A stretch of DNA of 22,186 nucleotides, taken from the IMG/VR virus record IMGVR_UViG_3300034110_000280, positions 1 through 22,186 of that record; one strand, written 5' to 3'. This document shows positions 1-6,661 of this stretch, in pieces. Each line of letters opens with the position of its first letter. The first letter of the stretch is position 1. Made by a program: the position numbers and the translations under genes. The notes below the pieces were generated by a model that saw only the letters and a program-made list of their open reading frames with translations, had not been told where the DNA came from and ran no database searches. The stretch comes from a virus.

Positions 1-76
1 AATCTGGAACCAAAGAAGTTGAATCAGACATCAACACAGTAGATAAAAATGGTAGAGTAGTAGCAATTTTAGCCAT
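1..76 (-). CDS. Start of a gene cut by the window edge, probably the major capsid protein
   Basis: Only the first 25 codons are inside the window (protein begins MAKIATTLPFLSTVLMSD). The ATG at 76 is preceded by AAGGA at a normal distance, and the gene follows the scaffold-like gene after a 15-base gap on the same strand. In phages with an XkdF-type protease and a scaffold, the next gene is usually the major capsid protein, so that is the likely product by position. No domain can be judged from 25 residues. The reading frame is well supported; the function is inferred from gene order only. Confidence 0.6.
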   Translation of the reverse strand, partial: MAKIATTLPFLSTVLMSDSTSLVPD

Positions 77-91
77 TATAGTTTTTCCTTA

Positions 92-1030
92 TTATTTGAT
101 ATGTTTGAAGATTGCAGCGCGAGACTTTGCAAGTTCTACAGCTTCAGAATCTTTTACTTCGTTATGACCTTGTTCAGTGGTCAATTCCTGTGCGACAGTG
201 CTTGCGGCAGCATCAACAATTGATTTAGCAGATTTCAATGCTTCGATTTGAACAGCAACAGCTTCTGCGTTTACTTTGTTCATGTCGTACATTGCTTTAG
301 CTACGTTCTCAAATTTCTCGTCAGCTACCAAACCTTTCAGTTGTGCAGCAAACTCGTCAAACTTGGCTTTCTCCTCAGCAGCTTTAACAACATCTAGTTG
401 AGATACCAACTCTGTTACTTTTGCTTCCAAAGATTTAACCAGATCAACTTGAGTTGCTAGTTCAGCTTCTTTTGCAGACAATGCTGATTTAGCAAGTTCT
501 AGTTCTTCCATTTGTTTTTCCTTTGTGTGTAAATGCTCGGTCAGAGCGGTTTCAATTGATTGCTGCAACGCAACAATGTCGTTAAATGCAGACTTAGTGA
601 TATTTTCAACTTTGCCGTCATTCATTGATTTCATTAATTGGAATTGAGATACGCGAGATTCAATCCACTTAGTATGTTCTGCTTCCCAATCGTAATTTTC
701 TTCAGAGTCTTTACGCTCTTTGTTAGCTTTGACATAAGCTTCATGCTCAGTTTCAAAACCTAACAACTTAGCTAATACTTCAGCATCGTCGCTCCACATA
801 TCGAAGAACTTACGTAGAAATTCTTCCATACTAAGAGTCAGCGTTACTTGCTCAAGAGCTTTTTTAATTTCAATAGTTTCTTCTGGAGCAGAAGCTTTGA
901 TTACTAAAGTTTTAAAGCCATTTGCGGCATGACCAAGATCAGCGCCAACTAAAGATACACAATGATCATCTTTGTTGAAGTCGAACTTCTTCAATACACG
1001 CTTTGCTTTTTGTTTAATAGTTTCTGACAT
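92..1030 (-). CDS. Scaffold-like coiled-coil head assembly protein
   Basis: A 312-residue protein starting MSETIKQK. I chose this ATG over an upstream in-frame one because it has AGGT upstream and forms a TAATG stop-start junction with the XkdF-like gene. Residues 20-45 form a compact segment (CVSLVGADLGHAANGFKTL). Residues about 150-225 are rich in Ala, Glu, Lys and Leu and look like a long coiled coil, followed by more alpha-helical sequence to the C terminus (FKHIK). Its place between an XkdF-like protease and a probable capsid gene fits a scaffolding protein that shapes the procapsid and is cut out by the protease. I see no catalytic motif. The role comes from composition and position, not from a recognised domain. 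Confidence 0.65.
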   Translation of the reverse strand: MSETIKQKAKRVLKKFDFNKDDHCVSLVGADLGHAANGFKTLVIKASAPEETIEIKKALEQVTLTLSMEEFLRKFFDMWSDDAEVLAKLLGFETEHEAYVKANKERKDSEENYDWEAEHTKWIESRVSQFQLMKSMNDGKVENITKSAFNDIVALQQSIETALTEHLHTKEKQMEELELAKSALSAKEAELATQVDLVKSLEAKVTELVSQLDVVKAAEEKAKFDEFAAQLKGLVADEKFENVAKAMYDMNKVNAEAVAVQIEALKSAKSIVDAAASTVAQELTTEQGHNEVKDSEAVELAKSRAAIFKHIK

Positions 1031-1509
1031 TACTGTACCTCGTAACCTACAGCAGAGCATTCGATAGAGACACCAGTATATGTTCCATCTAGTACGCCTT
1101 GCCACAAGGTTTCATTATTAAATTTCCACCACTGTAACCAAGTACCTTTCTTGATGAATACACCTGATTCAGTTGTAAAGTCACAAGGAGCGGTATAGGA
1201 TTGTTCAATGACTACATCATCGTTAGACAATAAACCCGCATGGTCAATACCTGCTTTACGACAAGCTACATTGAAATTAGCACAAGCTTCAGCAACATCT
1301 GAAGCACTATACCAGTCAGCATGTGCGTCACGAGTTAAACCATCATCATCTTGTGGTTCTAATACAACAAACATTGCACGTTGTTCTAAGGTGTCTACTG
1401 ATTTAACTACTTGAACTACTTCAGGGGTGTCTGGTGTGGGGTTTGAATTATCGCCTACTAAACTATCTAAAAAGTCAAGTAGTTTCTCAAACATTAGTTC
1501 TTTATTCAT
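1030..1509 (-). CDS. XkdF-like phage head maturation serine protease
   Basis: A 159-residue protein that resembles the XkdF / Peptidase_S78_2 family of putative phage proteases. Residues 45-60 (RAMFVVLEPQDDDGL) match the family's opening strand; His90 (GIDHAG) and Ser148 (TGVSIE) are at the expected catalytic places; IKKGTW at 119-124 and the LWQGVLDGTYTG segment are typical. The first 40 residues, rich in Asp, Pro and Val, may be a flexible or propeptide-like arm. The usual job of such enzymes is to trim scaffold and capsid during procapsid maturation. It lies two bases from the portal gene and overlaps the scaffold-like gene by one base, which agrees with this role. Family assignment is good; activity is inferred. 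Confidence 0.78.
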   Translation of the reverse strand: MNKELMFEKLLDFLDSLVGDNSNPTPDTPEVVQVVKSVDTLEQRAMFVVLEPQDDDGLTRDAHADWYSASDVAEACANFNVACRKAGIDHAGLLSNDDVVIEQSYTAPCDFTTESGVFIKKGTWLQWWKFNNETLWQGVLDGTYTGVSIECSAVGYEVQ

Positions 1510-1511
1510 TG

Positions 1512-3026
1512 TTATGCCTTGTTTGCGCTATTGACTTTAGTACCTTTACCACCCGTTTGAGTAGTTCCTGTACCACTAGTACCTTGACCTTCACCACCGC
1601 GACTAACATCGTTAGGATTAATCAAGCGTTCAAGTAATTCTTCTTCTGTCATATCTTCCAGCATGTCGGTACGTAAACCGCACTTCTGTAATACTTCAAG
1701 AATGAATTCTTTTTGGCGAGGTAAGAAGCCAACAGATGCAACACGTTGTACGGTTGAGCTATATACTTCAGGGTCAATATCATCTAACGCATTTAATTCA
1801 AACTGAGGAATATCATCTTCTTCAAGATACACTCTGTTAATTTCCATAATCTGTTTAACCAAATCATTTTGGACAACAGACTGGATAAACAGCATATGTT
1901 TTTCCATGAAGAAAGCATGTAAGCTTGTTTTAGCATCGGCTAAAGAGTAGCTACCAGAAGCATCATTACCTAAGTTAATAAAGCCAGCACCAAACACATC
2001 TAAAATTGCTTTCTTGCGATCATTGATTATTGTATCGGTGGATACTGAGTTACTGCCTTCAATACCAGTAACAGATACATCATATGTATATTTACCGTTA
2101 CCGTTTTCACCTTGAGTATCGCTACCTAACATAATAAATGTTTGATCACCGTTATGTACTAAAGCAGCTTGTTGCTGCAACGCCATTAACGTAGCGTATT
2201 CATTAGATGTTTCGTCTTCCGCAGCTTTATTGATATGTTCAGTAGGTACACGTAATGTTAGGATACCGCCGATACCTTTACTAACACCAGTAACTTCCAT
2301 AGCTTCAATTAATACTTTCTCTTTCCATGCTTTATAACAAGCATTCAATGGAGAAACACCAATAGGTGAACTATTCTTACTGTCCCAACTAAACAACATG
2401 AACTTATTACGTTTCATATAATCGTTAGGATTCATTGATACAGGTTTTATACTAGAGTATCCTATATTCAATGATTGTGCTTGGTATTGACGTAAACCAA
2501 TTACTGTACGACTGTCATTATCAAACTTCCATTGTTCAACACTATGTTGTGAACGAGGAGCAAGCTTCTTTAGTTTCCAAGGATACTTAGCATACTTTTT
2601 AGAGAAGTTTGGTTCATATACTTTTTCAAGCCATGAGAAACCATACTGTAAATAAGTGAGGATGTTAATGCAACTTTCATACCACGTTACATCTTTAAGA
2701 TTCTTCAAGTTCCAGTTGAGGTAATCACAGAATTCTTTAGCTTGTGGATTTTTAGAGTTGGTGGTAAACTTAGCCTTAGCTAGAGCTTTTGTAAGGAACG
2801 CTTCAGCAGTACCTAATGCAGCACCAACAGTTGCATCTTGTCGCATTTTCTCGTAACATACGAGATTGTATGGAGGAGTTAACTCCCTCCGCATTTCATT
2901 CTGAACCCAAGATCCCATAGCGCGAAGATTTGGCGTACCAACTTCACCTGTGCGAATTCTTGTAGATTCAACAGATGTGGATGCTTCAGCTTTAGTGATC
3001 TCGATTTGATCCGTATTATCGGACAT
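1512..3026 (-). CDS. Phage portal protein
   Basis: A 504-residue protein resembling the Mu gp29 / DUF935 type of portal. After a disordered start of about 35 residues come YEKMRQDATVGAALG (about 58-72), the usual helical entry of portals, and LAPRSQHSVEQWKFD, a phrase common to the portal stem-wing region. The C-terminal tail (about 465-504) is Gly-, Thr- and Ser-rich and probably disordered. Portals form the dodecameric ring at one capsid vertex through which DNA is packed and ejected. The length is normal for the family. The ATG at 3026 has GGAG upstream. It sits directly after the large terminase gene and before the protease gene, the classic order of a packaging-head module. Confidence 0.87.
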   Translation of the reverse strand: MSDNTDQIEITKAEASTSVESTRIRTGEVGTPNLRAMGSWVQNEMRRELTPPYNLVCYEKMRQDATVGAALGTAEAFLTKALAKAKFTTNSKNPQAKEFCDYLNWNLKNLKDVTWYESCINILTYLQYGFSWLEKVYEPNFSKKYAKYPWKLKKLAPRSQHSVEQWKFDNDSRTVIGLRQYQAQSLNIGYSSIKPVSMNPNDYMKRNKFMLFSWDSKNSSPIGVSPLNACYKAWKEKVLIEAMEVTGVSKGIGGILTLRVPTEHINKAAEDETSNEYATLMALQQQAALVHNGDQTFIMLGSDTQGENGNGKYTYDVSVTGIEGSNSVSTDTIINDRKKAILDVFGAGFINLGNDASGSYSLADAKTSLHAFFMEKHMLFIQSVVQNDLVKQIMEINRVYLEEDDIPQFELNALDDIDPEVYSSTVQRVASVGFLPRQKEFILEVLQKCGLRTDMLEDMTEEELLERLINPNDVSRGGEGQGTSGTGTTQTGGKGTKVNSANKA

Positions 3027-3044
3027 TTCTTTCTCCGATTAAAT

Positions 3045-4544
3045 TTACATATCAGCTAAAGCTATAGCTTTAACACTTGGAGGAGGTGCGGCAAATGCAC
3101 CTAGTTTTGGTACTGTATATACTTTTACAGTATTGAGGTAATTAAATGCTGTACCTACAGCATCAACAAAATCATCATGTCTAGTTCTAGTAGATTTAGT
3201 AACACCGTCGAAGTTTTCACACTCTCTGTGAAAGTATTCTAATGTTTTTCTATCCCAACCAGACTCAACTATAAATACTAACCCATTCTGAACTGCTGTA
3301 AAGAAAGGTTCTGATTTCTTAATTTTACTAGCTGTTGAACTAGATATATCTTTCTTGGGTATTAATCCTTCAGACATAATGAATTTTGATAAATATTCAA
3401 ATGCTGCTGCACCCCCTGCACCGTTGTCCTTTGGTATAACAATATGGACATCACTTCCATCTCGTTTACCTTGTGCTACGATACTGGCATCTCTATCGCC
3501 TGTACGCTTACGGTAATAATCACCGCTCATTAGATAGTAGTAACCATCTTTAGATTTAGCGACAAGAACACTTGCTGTAGCGTCACAACCGACCGTAGCG
3601 GGTGTATCATCAGCAGTTGATGCTAAGTCGTATCCACGAGCTAACATGCAACCTAGAGGTACTTGAGAGGCTTTCTTGAGGTCTTCACGCTTATAGAATA
3701 TACCAGTATCATCGGTACTAGCCCAACAACCTTTCAAAAGCTGCTTACGCTTACCTTCTGGCATACTATCAAGCTTCTTACGATAGGAAGCATCTAATGT
3801 ATCGAGTGCTACGTTATCGTCTAACGTTGCAGGAATGTATGTATATGTTTCAGGATCTTTATCCCAAGCATCTTTTAATTCTTGTTCATCCCAAGACGTA
3901 TACAATACACCTTCTACTACAACGAAATATCTACGTTTACCAGATAATTCTTTTATAGGAAAGTCTTCTTCATCCAGATAAGGTTTAACCCATTCGTAAA
4001 TGAAGCTGTTTGGATCGGGGTTGAGTGTACATCGAATAGATTTTGGAATACCAGACATCGAACGGTTACGAGAACGTATAATGTCGAATTGATAAGGGGA
4101 ACGGTATTGAGCTTCTTCAAAGAAGGCACAGTTAATTTCTGTACCATACCAAGCGTCAGCGTCTTTATCTGTGCTTAAATACGAGAACGTAGTCCTTGCA
4201 CCAGATGGGAATGTGATTGTTTTTTGTTGTTCGTTTATCTTTGCTTGACCGAGGAATCTACCGTTTGTGTCAACAAGATATGGCATGTACATACGTTTTG
4301 CATCAACCCAAAGACCTTTATCAATCTCTGTTGATGTTGTACGAAAGAATACGCTGAAATAAAGAGGATCGTGAATACCTAATAAATTTACGCAAAGCGC
4401 ACCGTAGGTTTTACCGCCACCAGCTCCACCTCCGAAGAATACTATACTTTCTTTGGCATTGGCAAATTCTAATTGCTTAGGTTGAAGCTTAATCTCAGGT
4501 ATATTCTGAACACTCTTTTTCCTAAGATTATGTTGTTTAGTCAT
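3045..4544 (-). CDS. terL: Terminase large subunit (packaging ATPase and nuclease)
   Basis: A 499-residue protein with both terminase domains. In the ATPase half the Walker A loop is GGGAGGGKT at 38-46, the Walker B strand is CAFFEEA at 139-145 with Glu143 and Glu144, and the coupling motif is TLNPDP at 173-178. The RNase H-like nuclease half shows GYDLAST with Asp306, an Asp-Asn turn at 373-374 (PKDNGAGG) and the final acidic cluster RHDDFVDAVG with Asp457, Asp458 and Asp461. The enzyme pumps DNA into the procapsid through the portal and cuts the concatemer. The start is preceded by AAAGGAGAATTA. The length is normal and no key residue appears to be lost. The packaging strategy cannot be told from this sequence alone. 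Confidence 0.94.
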   Translation of the reverse strand: MTKQHNLRKKSVQNIPEIKLQPKQLEFANAKESIVFFGGGAGGGKTYGALCVNLLGIHDPLYFSVFFRTTSTEIDKGLWVDAKRMYMPYLVDTNGRFLGQAKINEQQKTITFPSGARTTFSYLSTDKDADAWYGTEINCAFFEEAQYRSPYQFDIIRSRNRSMSGIPKSIRCTLNPDPNSFIYEWVKPYLDEEDFPIKELSGKRRYFVVVEGVLYTSWDEQELKDAWDKDPETYTYIPATLDDNVALDTLDASYRKKLDSMPEGKRKQLLKGCWASTDDTGIFYKREDLKKASQVPLGCMLARGYDLASTADDTPATVGCDATASVLVAKSKDGYYYLMSGDYYRKRTGDRDASIVAQGKRDGSDVHIVIPKDNGAGGAAAFEYLSKFIMSEGLIPKKDISSSTASKIKKSEPFFTAVQNGLVFIVESGWDRKTLEYFHRECENFDGVTKSTRTRHDDFVDAVGTAFNYLNTVKVYTVPKLGAFAAPPPSVKAIALADM

Positions 4545-4644
4545 TAATTCTCCTTTATTTAATATGCTTAATAAAACACATTAAAGAAAAGATTTAATAA
4601 TATAAGATGGCAAAACCACTCCATGTGTGAATTGCCAAATTCTT

Positions 4645-4746
4645 TTAGACTATTTCAGTAGAGGAGATTACTGGAGGCCATTCATCTGAAATATATGAAA
4701 CACCTTCGCCGTAGCCAGTGCTTAAACCCCAATCTTGTTCACGCAT
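4645..4746 (-). CDS. Small unrecognised protein (33 residues)
   Basis: A short ORF, starting MREQDWGLSTGYGEGVSY, found in the gap between the terminase gene and the 149-residue gene. Support is a very good ribosome site (TAAAGGAGAATGTT before ATG), the same strand as its neighbours and a 15-base gap from the gene before it. It has no membrane segment and no motif known to me; two Trp and a Gly-Tyr-Gly turn suggest a small folded or partner-bound peptide. About 100 bases separate its stop from the terminase start. Confidence 0.55.
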   Translation of the reverse strand: MREQDWGLSTGYGEGVSYISDEWPPVISSTEIV

Positions 4747-4761
4747 AACATTCTCCTTTAA

Positions 4762-5211
4762 TTACTTAGCTGCTGGTTTACGCCCACGTTTAGGTGCAAC
4801 ATCAGCCACTTCGTTTGTAGCATCATTAACTACATTATCAAGTGTAGCAGATTCTTTTTCTGCTTGCAATACTAATTCATCAGAAGCTTCATACGCAATT
4901 GCAAAGAATGGTGTACGAATTGAGTTATAACGTAAGCTAATTTTATCTAATTGAGAAGCAGCAGCTTCGGCTTCTTCTAATGTAAATTTACCAGCCTTAG
5001 CAGCATTGAATGTTAAATCAAGTAATGTGCGACCGTCAACTACGTTTTGTTCTTCACCACCGATCATCAACTTCATGTTCAATCGAGTAGCTACAAGCAA
5101 ACGACAATAAGATGACCAACCAGCTTCAACTGTTGCCAAGTTACTACCTTGCTCAATAATACCTTTGAAATAACTACGGACACCGCCGTATGTTAAGTTT
5201 ACTAATTTCAT
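4762..5211 (-). CDS. Unrecognised protein in the packaging module, basic C-terminal tail
   Basis: A 149-residue protein. The body is mostly helical (for example LTFNAAKAGKFTLEEAEAAASQLDKI around 65-90) and ends in PKRGRKPAAK. The RGRKP core resembles an AT-hook, a motif that grips the minor groove of AT-rich DNA, so DNA contact is possible. It lies between the small-terminase-like gene and the large terminase gene, which suggests a part in packaging or in head completion. The start has AAGGAATTATAA upstream. A long leader of 130 bases with a 12-bp inverted repeat precedes it. I do not recognise the family. Confidence 0.75.
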   Translation of the reverse strand: MKLVNLTYGGVRSYFKGIIEQGSNLATVEAGWSSYCRLLVATRLNMKLMIGGEEQNVVDGRTLLDLTFNAAKAGKFTLEEAEAAASQLDKISLRYNSIRTPFFAIAYEASDELVLQAEKESATLDNVVNDATNEVADVAPKRGRKPAAK

Positions 5212-5251
5212 TTATAATTCCTTATGTGATTCTTCTGTGCGGGGAGAAGAA

Positions 5252-5300
5252 ATCTCCATGAAGTGGAGAGGTGCAGAGGAGAAGCTGCCTTCATGGAGAT
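5252..5300 (-). repeat. 12-bp inverted repeat (hairpin) upstream of the 149-residue gene
   Basis: The arms ATCTCCATGAAG (5252-5263) and CTTCATGGAGAT (5289-5300) are exact reverse complements. A second short stem, GCAG (5273-5276) with CTGC (5285-5288), lies directly inside the right arm. In the transcript this gives a long bulged hairpin 41 bases before the start codon of the 149-residue gene. No U-run follows, so it is not a plain terminator. It may be an RNase processing site or control element between small-terminase-like and downstream genes. Just outside it, GTATAC occurs twice four bases apart (5310-5325). Confidence 0.6.
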
Positions 5301-5341
5301 GAGGGAGAAGTATACTAACGTATACAATGTAGTTTTAGTTA

Positions 5342-5758
5342 TTAGTTTGTTGCAGAACCAAACGTAACAATAACGTTCTGGAATGTAGAATCTTCTTCAG
5401 AATCTTCATCACGTTGTTGCTGTGCTTTCAGCTTACGCTGTTCTTCGTCTTTGATAGCTTGGATTTCAACCTTGTCATTGTGCATAACAAGTTGATAGTA
5501 TTTATCAGCAATAAACACATAACATTTGAAAGCGTGATTCACATTACCTTTGGCTAATTCGTCATCTGCCATCTTCTTGATGGCTTTAAGTGATGCTAGC
5601 CCACTAGATAATAACATTGTTTCTAATGTTGCTTTACTATGCCGATGTTTAGTGCCTTTGCCGCTGCCTTTAGGTCTTCCGCGTAAATTTAAACTATGGC
5701 CTTTCTTAATTGTTCCATCAGGATTTCTACGATCATCCATTGGAGTTACATCAGACAT
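5342..5758 (-). CDS. Putative terminase small subunit (DUF5681-like N terminus)
   Basis: A 138-residue protein. Residues 11-32 (NPDGTIKKGHSLNLRGRPKG) match the short motif of DUF5681-type proteins, which often sit next to terminase genes. The middle is helical (KATLETMLLSSGLASLKAIKKMADDELAKG), and residues about 100-125 are highly charged (EEQRKLKAQQQRDEDSEED) and probably a coiled coil. Small terminases bind the packaging start site and load DNA onto the large subunit; that role is inferred from the motif and position as first gene of the late operon. It starts after AAGGACAGCAT and has its own promoter at 5800-5828. Confidence 0.62.
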   Translation of the reverse strand: MSDVTPMDDRRNPDGTIKKGHSLNLRGRPKGSGKGTKHRHSKATLETMLLSSGLASLKAIKKMADDELAKGNVNHAFKCYVFIADKYYQLVMHNDKVEIQAIKDEEQRKLKAQQQRDEDSEEDSTFQNVIVTFGSATN

Positions 5759-5799
5759 ATGCTGTCCTTAATTCTTTACATATAATACAATCTACAGGG

Positions 5800-5828
5800 A
5801 TATTAACACCATGTATTCCATTTGTCAA
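5800..5828 (-). promoter_or_regulatory. Sigma-70-type promoter for the packaging-head operon
   Basis: On the minus strand: TTGACA (5828-5823), 17-base spacer, TAATAT (5805-5800). Transcription would start about 35 bases before the small-terminase-like ATG. Both boxes are close to consensus. It may also serve as the only promoter for the whole left arm inside this window. Confidence 0.75.
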
Positions 5829-5848
5829 TAGGTGGTGTATTGAAAATG

Positions 5849-6082
5849 TTAGAGATTTTCATCATATGAAGGTAGGTTACTAATCGAAGTTGACTCAGTA
5901 AATGCTTGATGCTCAAATTCATATTGATATGAATGATCTTTAGATTTGTGCAAACAAGTGTTACATAGAGCAACTAATTCTGGGGAGTGTGGGTAGGTTC
6001 TGGTTGTTTCTGAACCAGCCAAGGTTCTATCACAAGCAATACAGTGGAAGACCATACCCGTTAATATACGGGATGAAGACAT
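5849..6082 (-). CDS. Small zinc-binding protein (two CxxC pairs)
   Basis: A 77-residue protein with Cys14-x2-Cys17 (HCIACDR) and Cys40-x2-Cys43 (LCNTCLHKS), spaced as in a single zinc ribbon or treble-clef fold. The C-terminal 25 residues are acidic and polar and look unstructured. Such mini zinc proteins in phages may bind host RNA polymerase, DNA or RNA; nothing here tells which. The start has AGGA upstream, and its own promoter lies at 6117-6144. It stands alone between the tRNA region and the late operon. Confidence 0.72.
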   Translation of the reverse strand: MSSSRILTGMVFHCIACDRTLAGSETTRTYPHSPELVALCNTCLHKSKDHSYQYEFEHQAFTESTSISNLPSYDENL

Positions 6083-6116
6083 GATGAAAATCCTAAGAGT
6101 TGGTTGGTAAAATGAA

Positions 6117-6144
6117 AGAATAGCATGACATTATGATTTGTCAA
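6117..6144 (-). promoter_or_regulatory. Sigma-70-type promoter for the zinc-protein gene
   Basis: On the minus strand: TTGACA (6144-6139), 16-base spacer, TATTCT (6122-6117). It lies between the 3' end of the CAU tRNA and the zinc-protein start, so it gives that gene transcription independent of the tRNA unit. Confidence 0.68.
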
Positions 6145-6164
6145 TAGCTAAATGAAAATAAATT

Positions 6165-6242
6165 TGGTAGACCCACGAGGATTTGAACCTACGTACCTTT
6201 CCCTTATGAGGGGACTGCTCATACCAAATGAGCTTTGAGTCT
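6165..6242 (-). tRNA. tRNA with CAU anticodon (Met or lysidine-type Ile)
   Basis: A full cloverleaf can be drawn on the minus strand: acceptor AGACTCA with TGGGTCT (7 bp, one G-U), D stem GCTC/GAGC, anticodon loop CTCATAA giving CAU, T loop TTCAAAT, discriminator A and an encoded CCA. Total length is 78. Two flaws are visible: the outermost anticodon-stem pair is G-A, and the T stem pairs only as CG-(T)-AGG with CCT-CG, that is with one bulged T. Met and Ile(CAU) cannot be told apart here without checking identity elements. It may be functional or slightly decayed. Confidence 0.75.
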
Positions 6243-6256
6243 AGTATTAAGAAATA

Positions 6257-6273
6257 CCCCTCTATTCGAGGGG
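6257..6273 (-). other. GC-rich hairpin just upstream of the CAU tRNA
   Basis: CCCCTC (6257-6262) and GAGGGG (6268-6273) pair around a five-base loop. It lies 14 bases before the 5' end of the tRNA and lacks a U-run on the minus strand, so a processing signal or spacer hairpin is more likely than a terminator. A further stem, CAATGTAG with CTACGATTG (6283-6290 and 6303-6311, one bulge), lies directly next to it. Confidence 0.45.
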
Positions 6274-6321
6274 ATATTATTACAATGTAGCTAGAAAACA
6301 AACTACGATTGCTCAGACTTG

Positions 6322-6421
6322 TAATGAGTCGTGTTCGTGGATACCACTAAACATACTTAGCTAACTACGAGAACCCCCATAGTTATCCATTTGCAACTGG
6401 TGCTTTGTATTCAACTCATTA
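6322..6421 (-). ncRNA. Structured RNA candidate with a four-way-junction layout
   Basis: An outer 10-bp stem joins 6412-6421 with 6322-6331 (one G-U wobble). Inside it, an 8-bp stem pairs TAACTACG (6362-6369) with CATAGTTA (6378-6385), one pair being a wobble on the minus strand. A 4-bp stem, GTGG/CCAC, lies at 6337-6347, and a weak CCA/TGG stem at about 6388-6401. The shape is tRNA-like in outline, but I find no convincing anticodon arm or T loop, so I do not call a tRNA. The outer stem shares bases 6416-6421 with the right arm of the neighbouring 18-bp repeat, so the two structures cannot both form. Confidence 0.35.
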
Positions 6422-6535
6422 GTTTGATGTTTACGGTGGAGTCGAACCACGAATATCTACCCAAGATTTAAGATGGAATTGAACCATCAAACTGTATGCC
6501 TACAGTGCGCCATGCTATAAACATCAAACTAATGA
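6416..6535. repeat. 18-bp perfect inverted repeat enclosing the tRNA-like element
   Basis: TCATTAGTTTGATGTTTA at 6416-6433 is the exact reverse complement of 6518-6535, with 84 bases between. It extends the acceptor stem of the tRNA-like element well beyond seven pairs. The nine-base core CATCAAACT occurs a second time at 6485-6493, so the left and inner copies compete for the same partner. Confidence 0.85.
6428..6523 (-). tRNA. Aberrant type II tRNA-like element, possibly tRNA-Leu (CAA)
   Basis: On the minus strand: acceptor TGTTTAT (6523-6517) with GTAAACA (6434-6428); a perfect 5-bp arm GATGG/CCATC with loop TTCAATT (6472-6488), which read as an anticodon loop gives CAA (Leu); a variable arm ATCT/AGAT (6455-6467); and a T arm GTGG/CCAC with the canonical loop TTCGACT (6436-6450). 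Problems: the stretch between acceptor and anticodon arm is 28 bases and folds as ACTGT/ACAGT (6491-6506) rather than a normal D arm; base 37 would be T; and no CCA is encoded. The loop TTCAATT also fits a T loop, so this may instead be a fused remnant of two tRNAs. It sits inside an 18-bp inverted repeat. Confidence 0.42.
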
Positions 6536-6541
6536 ACTAAA

Positions 6542-6577
6542 ATAAGTGGGGATAAACATTTCTGTTACACCCCTTAT
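6542..6577 (-). other. Leader hairpin with GAAA tetraloop before the tRNA region
   Basis: On the minus strand ATAAGGGG pairs with CCCC-A-CTTAT with one bulged A. Inside it, after a 3x3 internal loop, AACA pairs with TGTT around a GAAA loop. It lies about 40 bases after the -10 box of the promoter at 6615-6642, so it would be part of the 5' end of the tRNA-region transcript. It may be a stability or processing element. Confidence 0.45.
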
Positions 6578-6614
6578 CTTTCCAGTGGAAAAACCTTACA
6601 TCCTCACAAGACAA

Positions 6615-6642
6615 ATAATACCACAGATTTATATATTGTCAA
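6615..6642 (-). promoter_or_regulatory. Sigma-70-type promoter for the tRNA region
   Basis: On the minus strand: TTGACA (6642-6637), 16-base spacer, TATTAT (6620-6615). It lies immediately after the stop of the 125-residue gene and has only structured non-coding DNA downstream for about 370 bases, so its main products should be tRNA and structured RNA. Confidence 0.75.
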
Positions 6643-6661
6643 GTATTATTTTAAAATATTT

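Noticed and set aside
4608-4637. TGGCAA / TTGCCA inverted repeat before the terminase gene as a terminator
   Set aside because: Only a 6-bp stem with an 18-base loop and no U-run; the 4545-4644 gap shows no promoter boxes either. I see nothing firm there.
4718-4930. Plus-strand ORF opposite the 149-residue gene
   Set aside because: It runs antisense to a gene with a good ribosome site and has none of its own; its composition is that of a shadow frame. Similar shadows at 1208-1414, 7115-7489, 10077-10346 and 13976-14224 were dropped for the same reason.
6322-6421. Second or third tRNA gene
   Set aside because: The outline is cloverleaf-like, but no seven-base anticodon loop with T33 and no TTC-type T loop can be placed; kept only as a structured RNA candidate.
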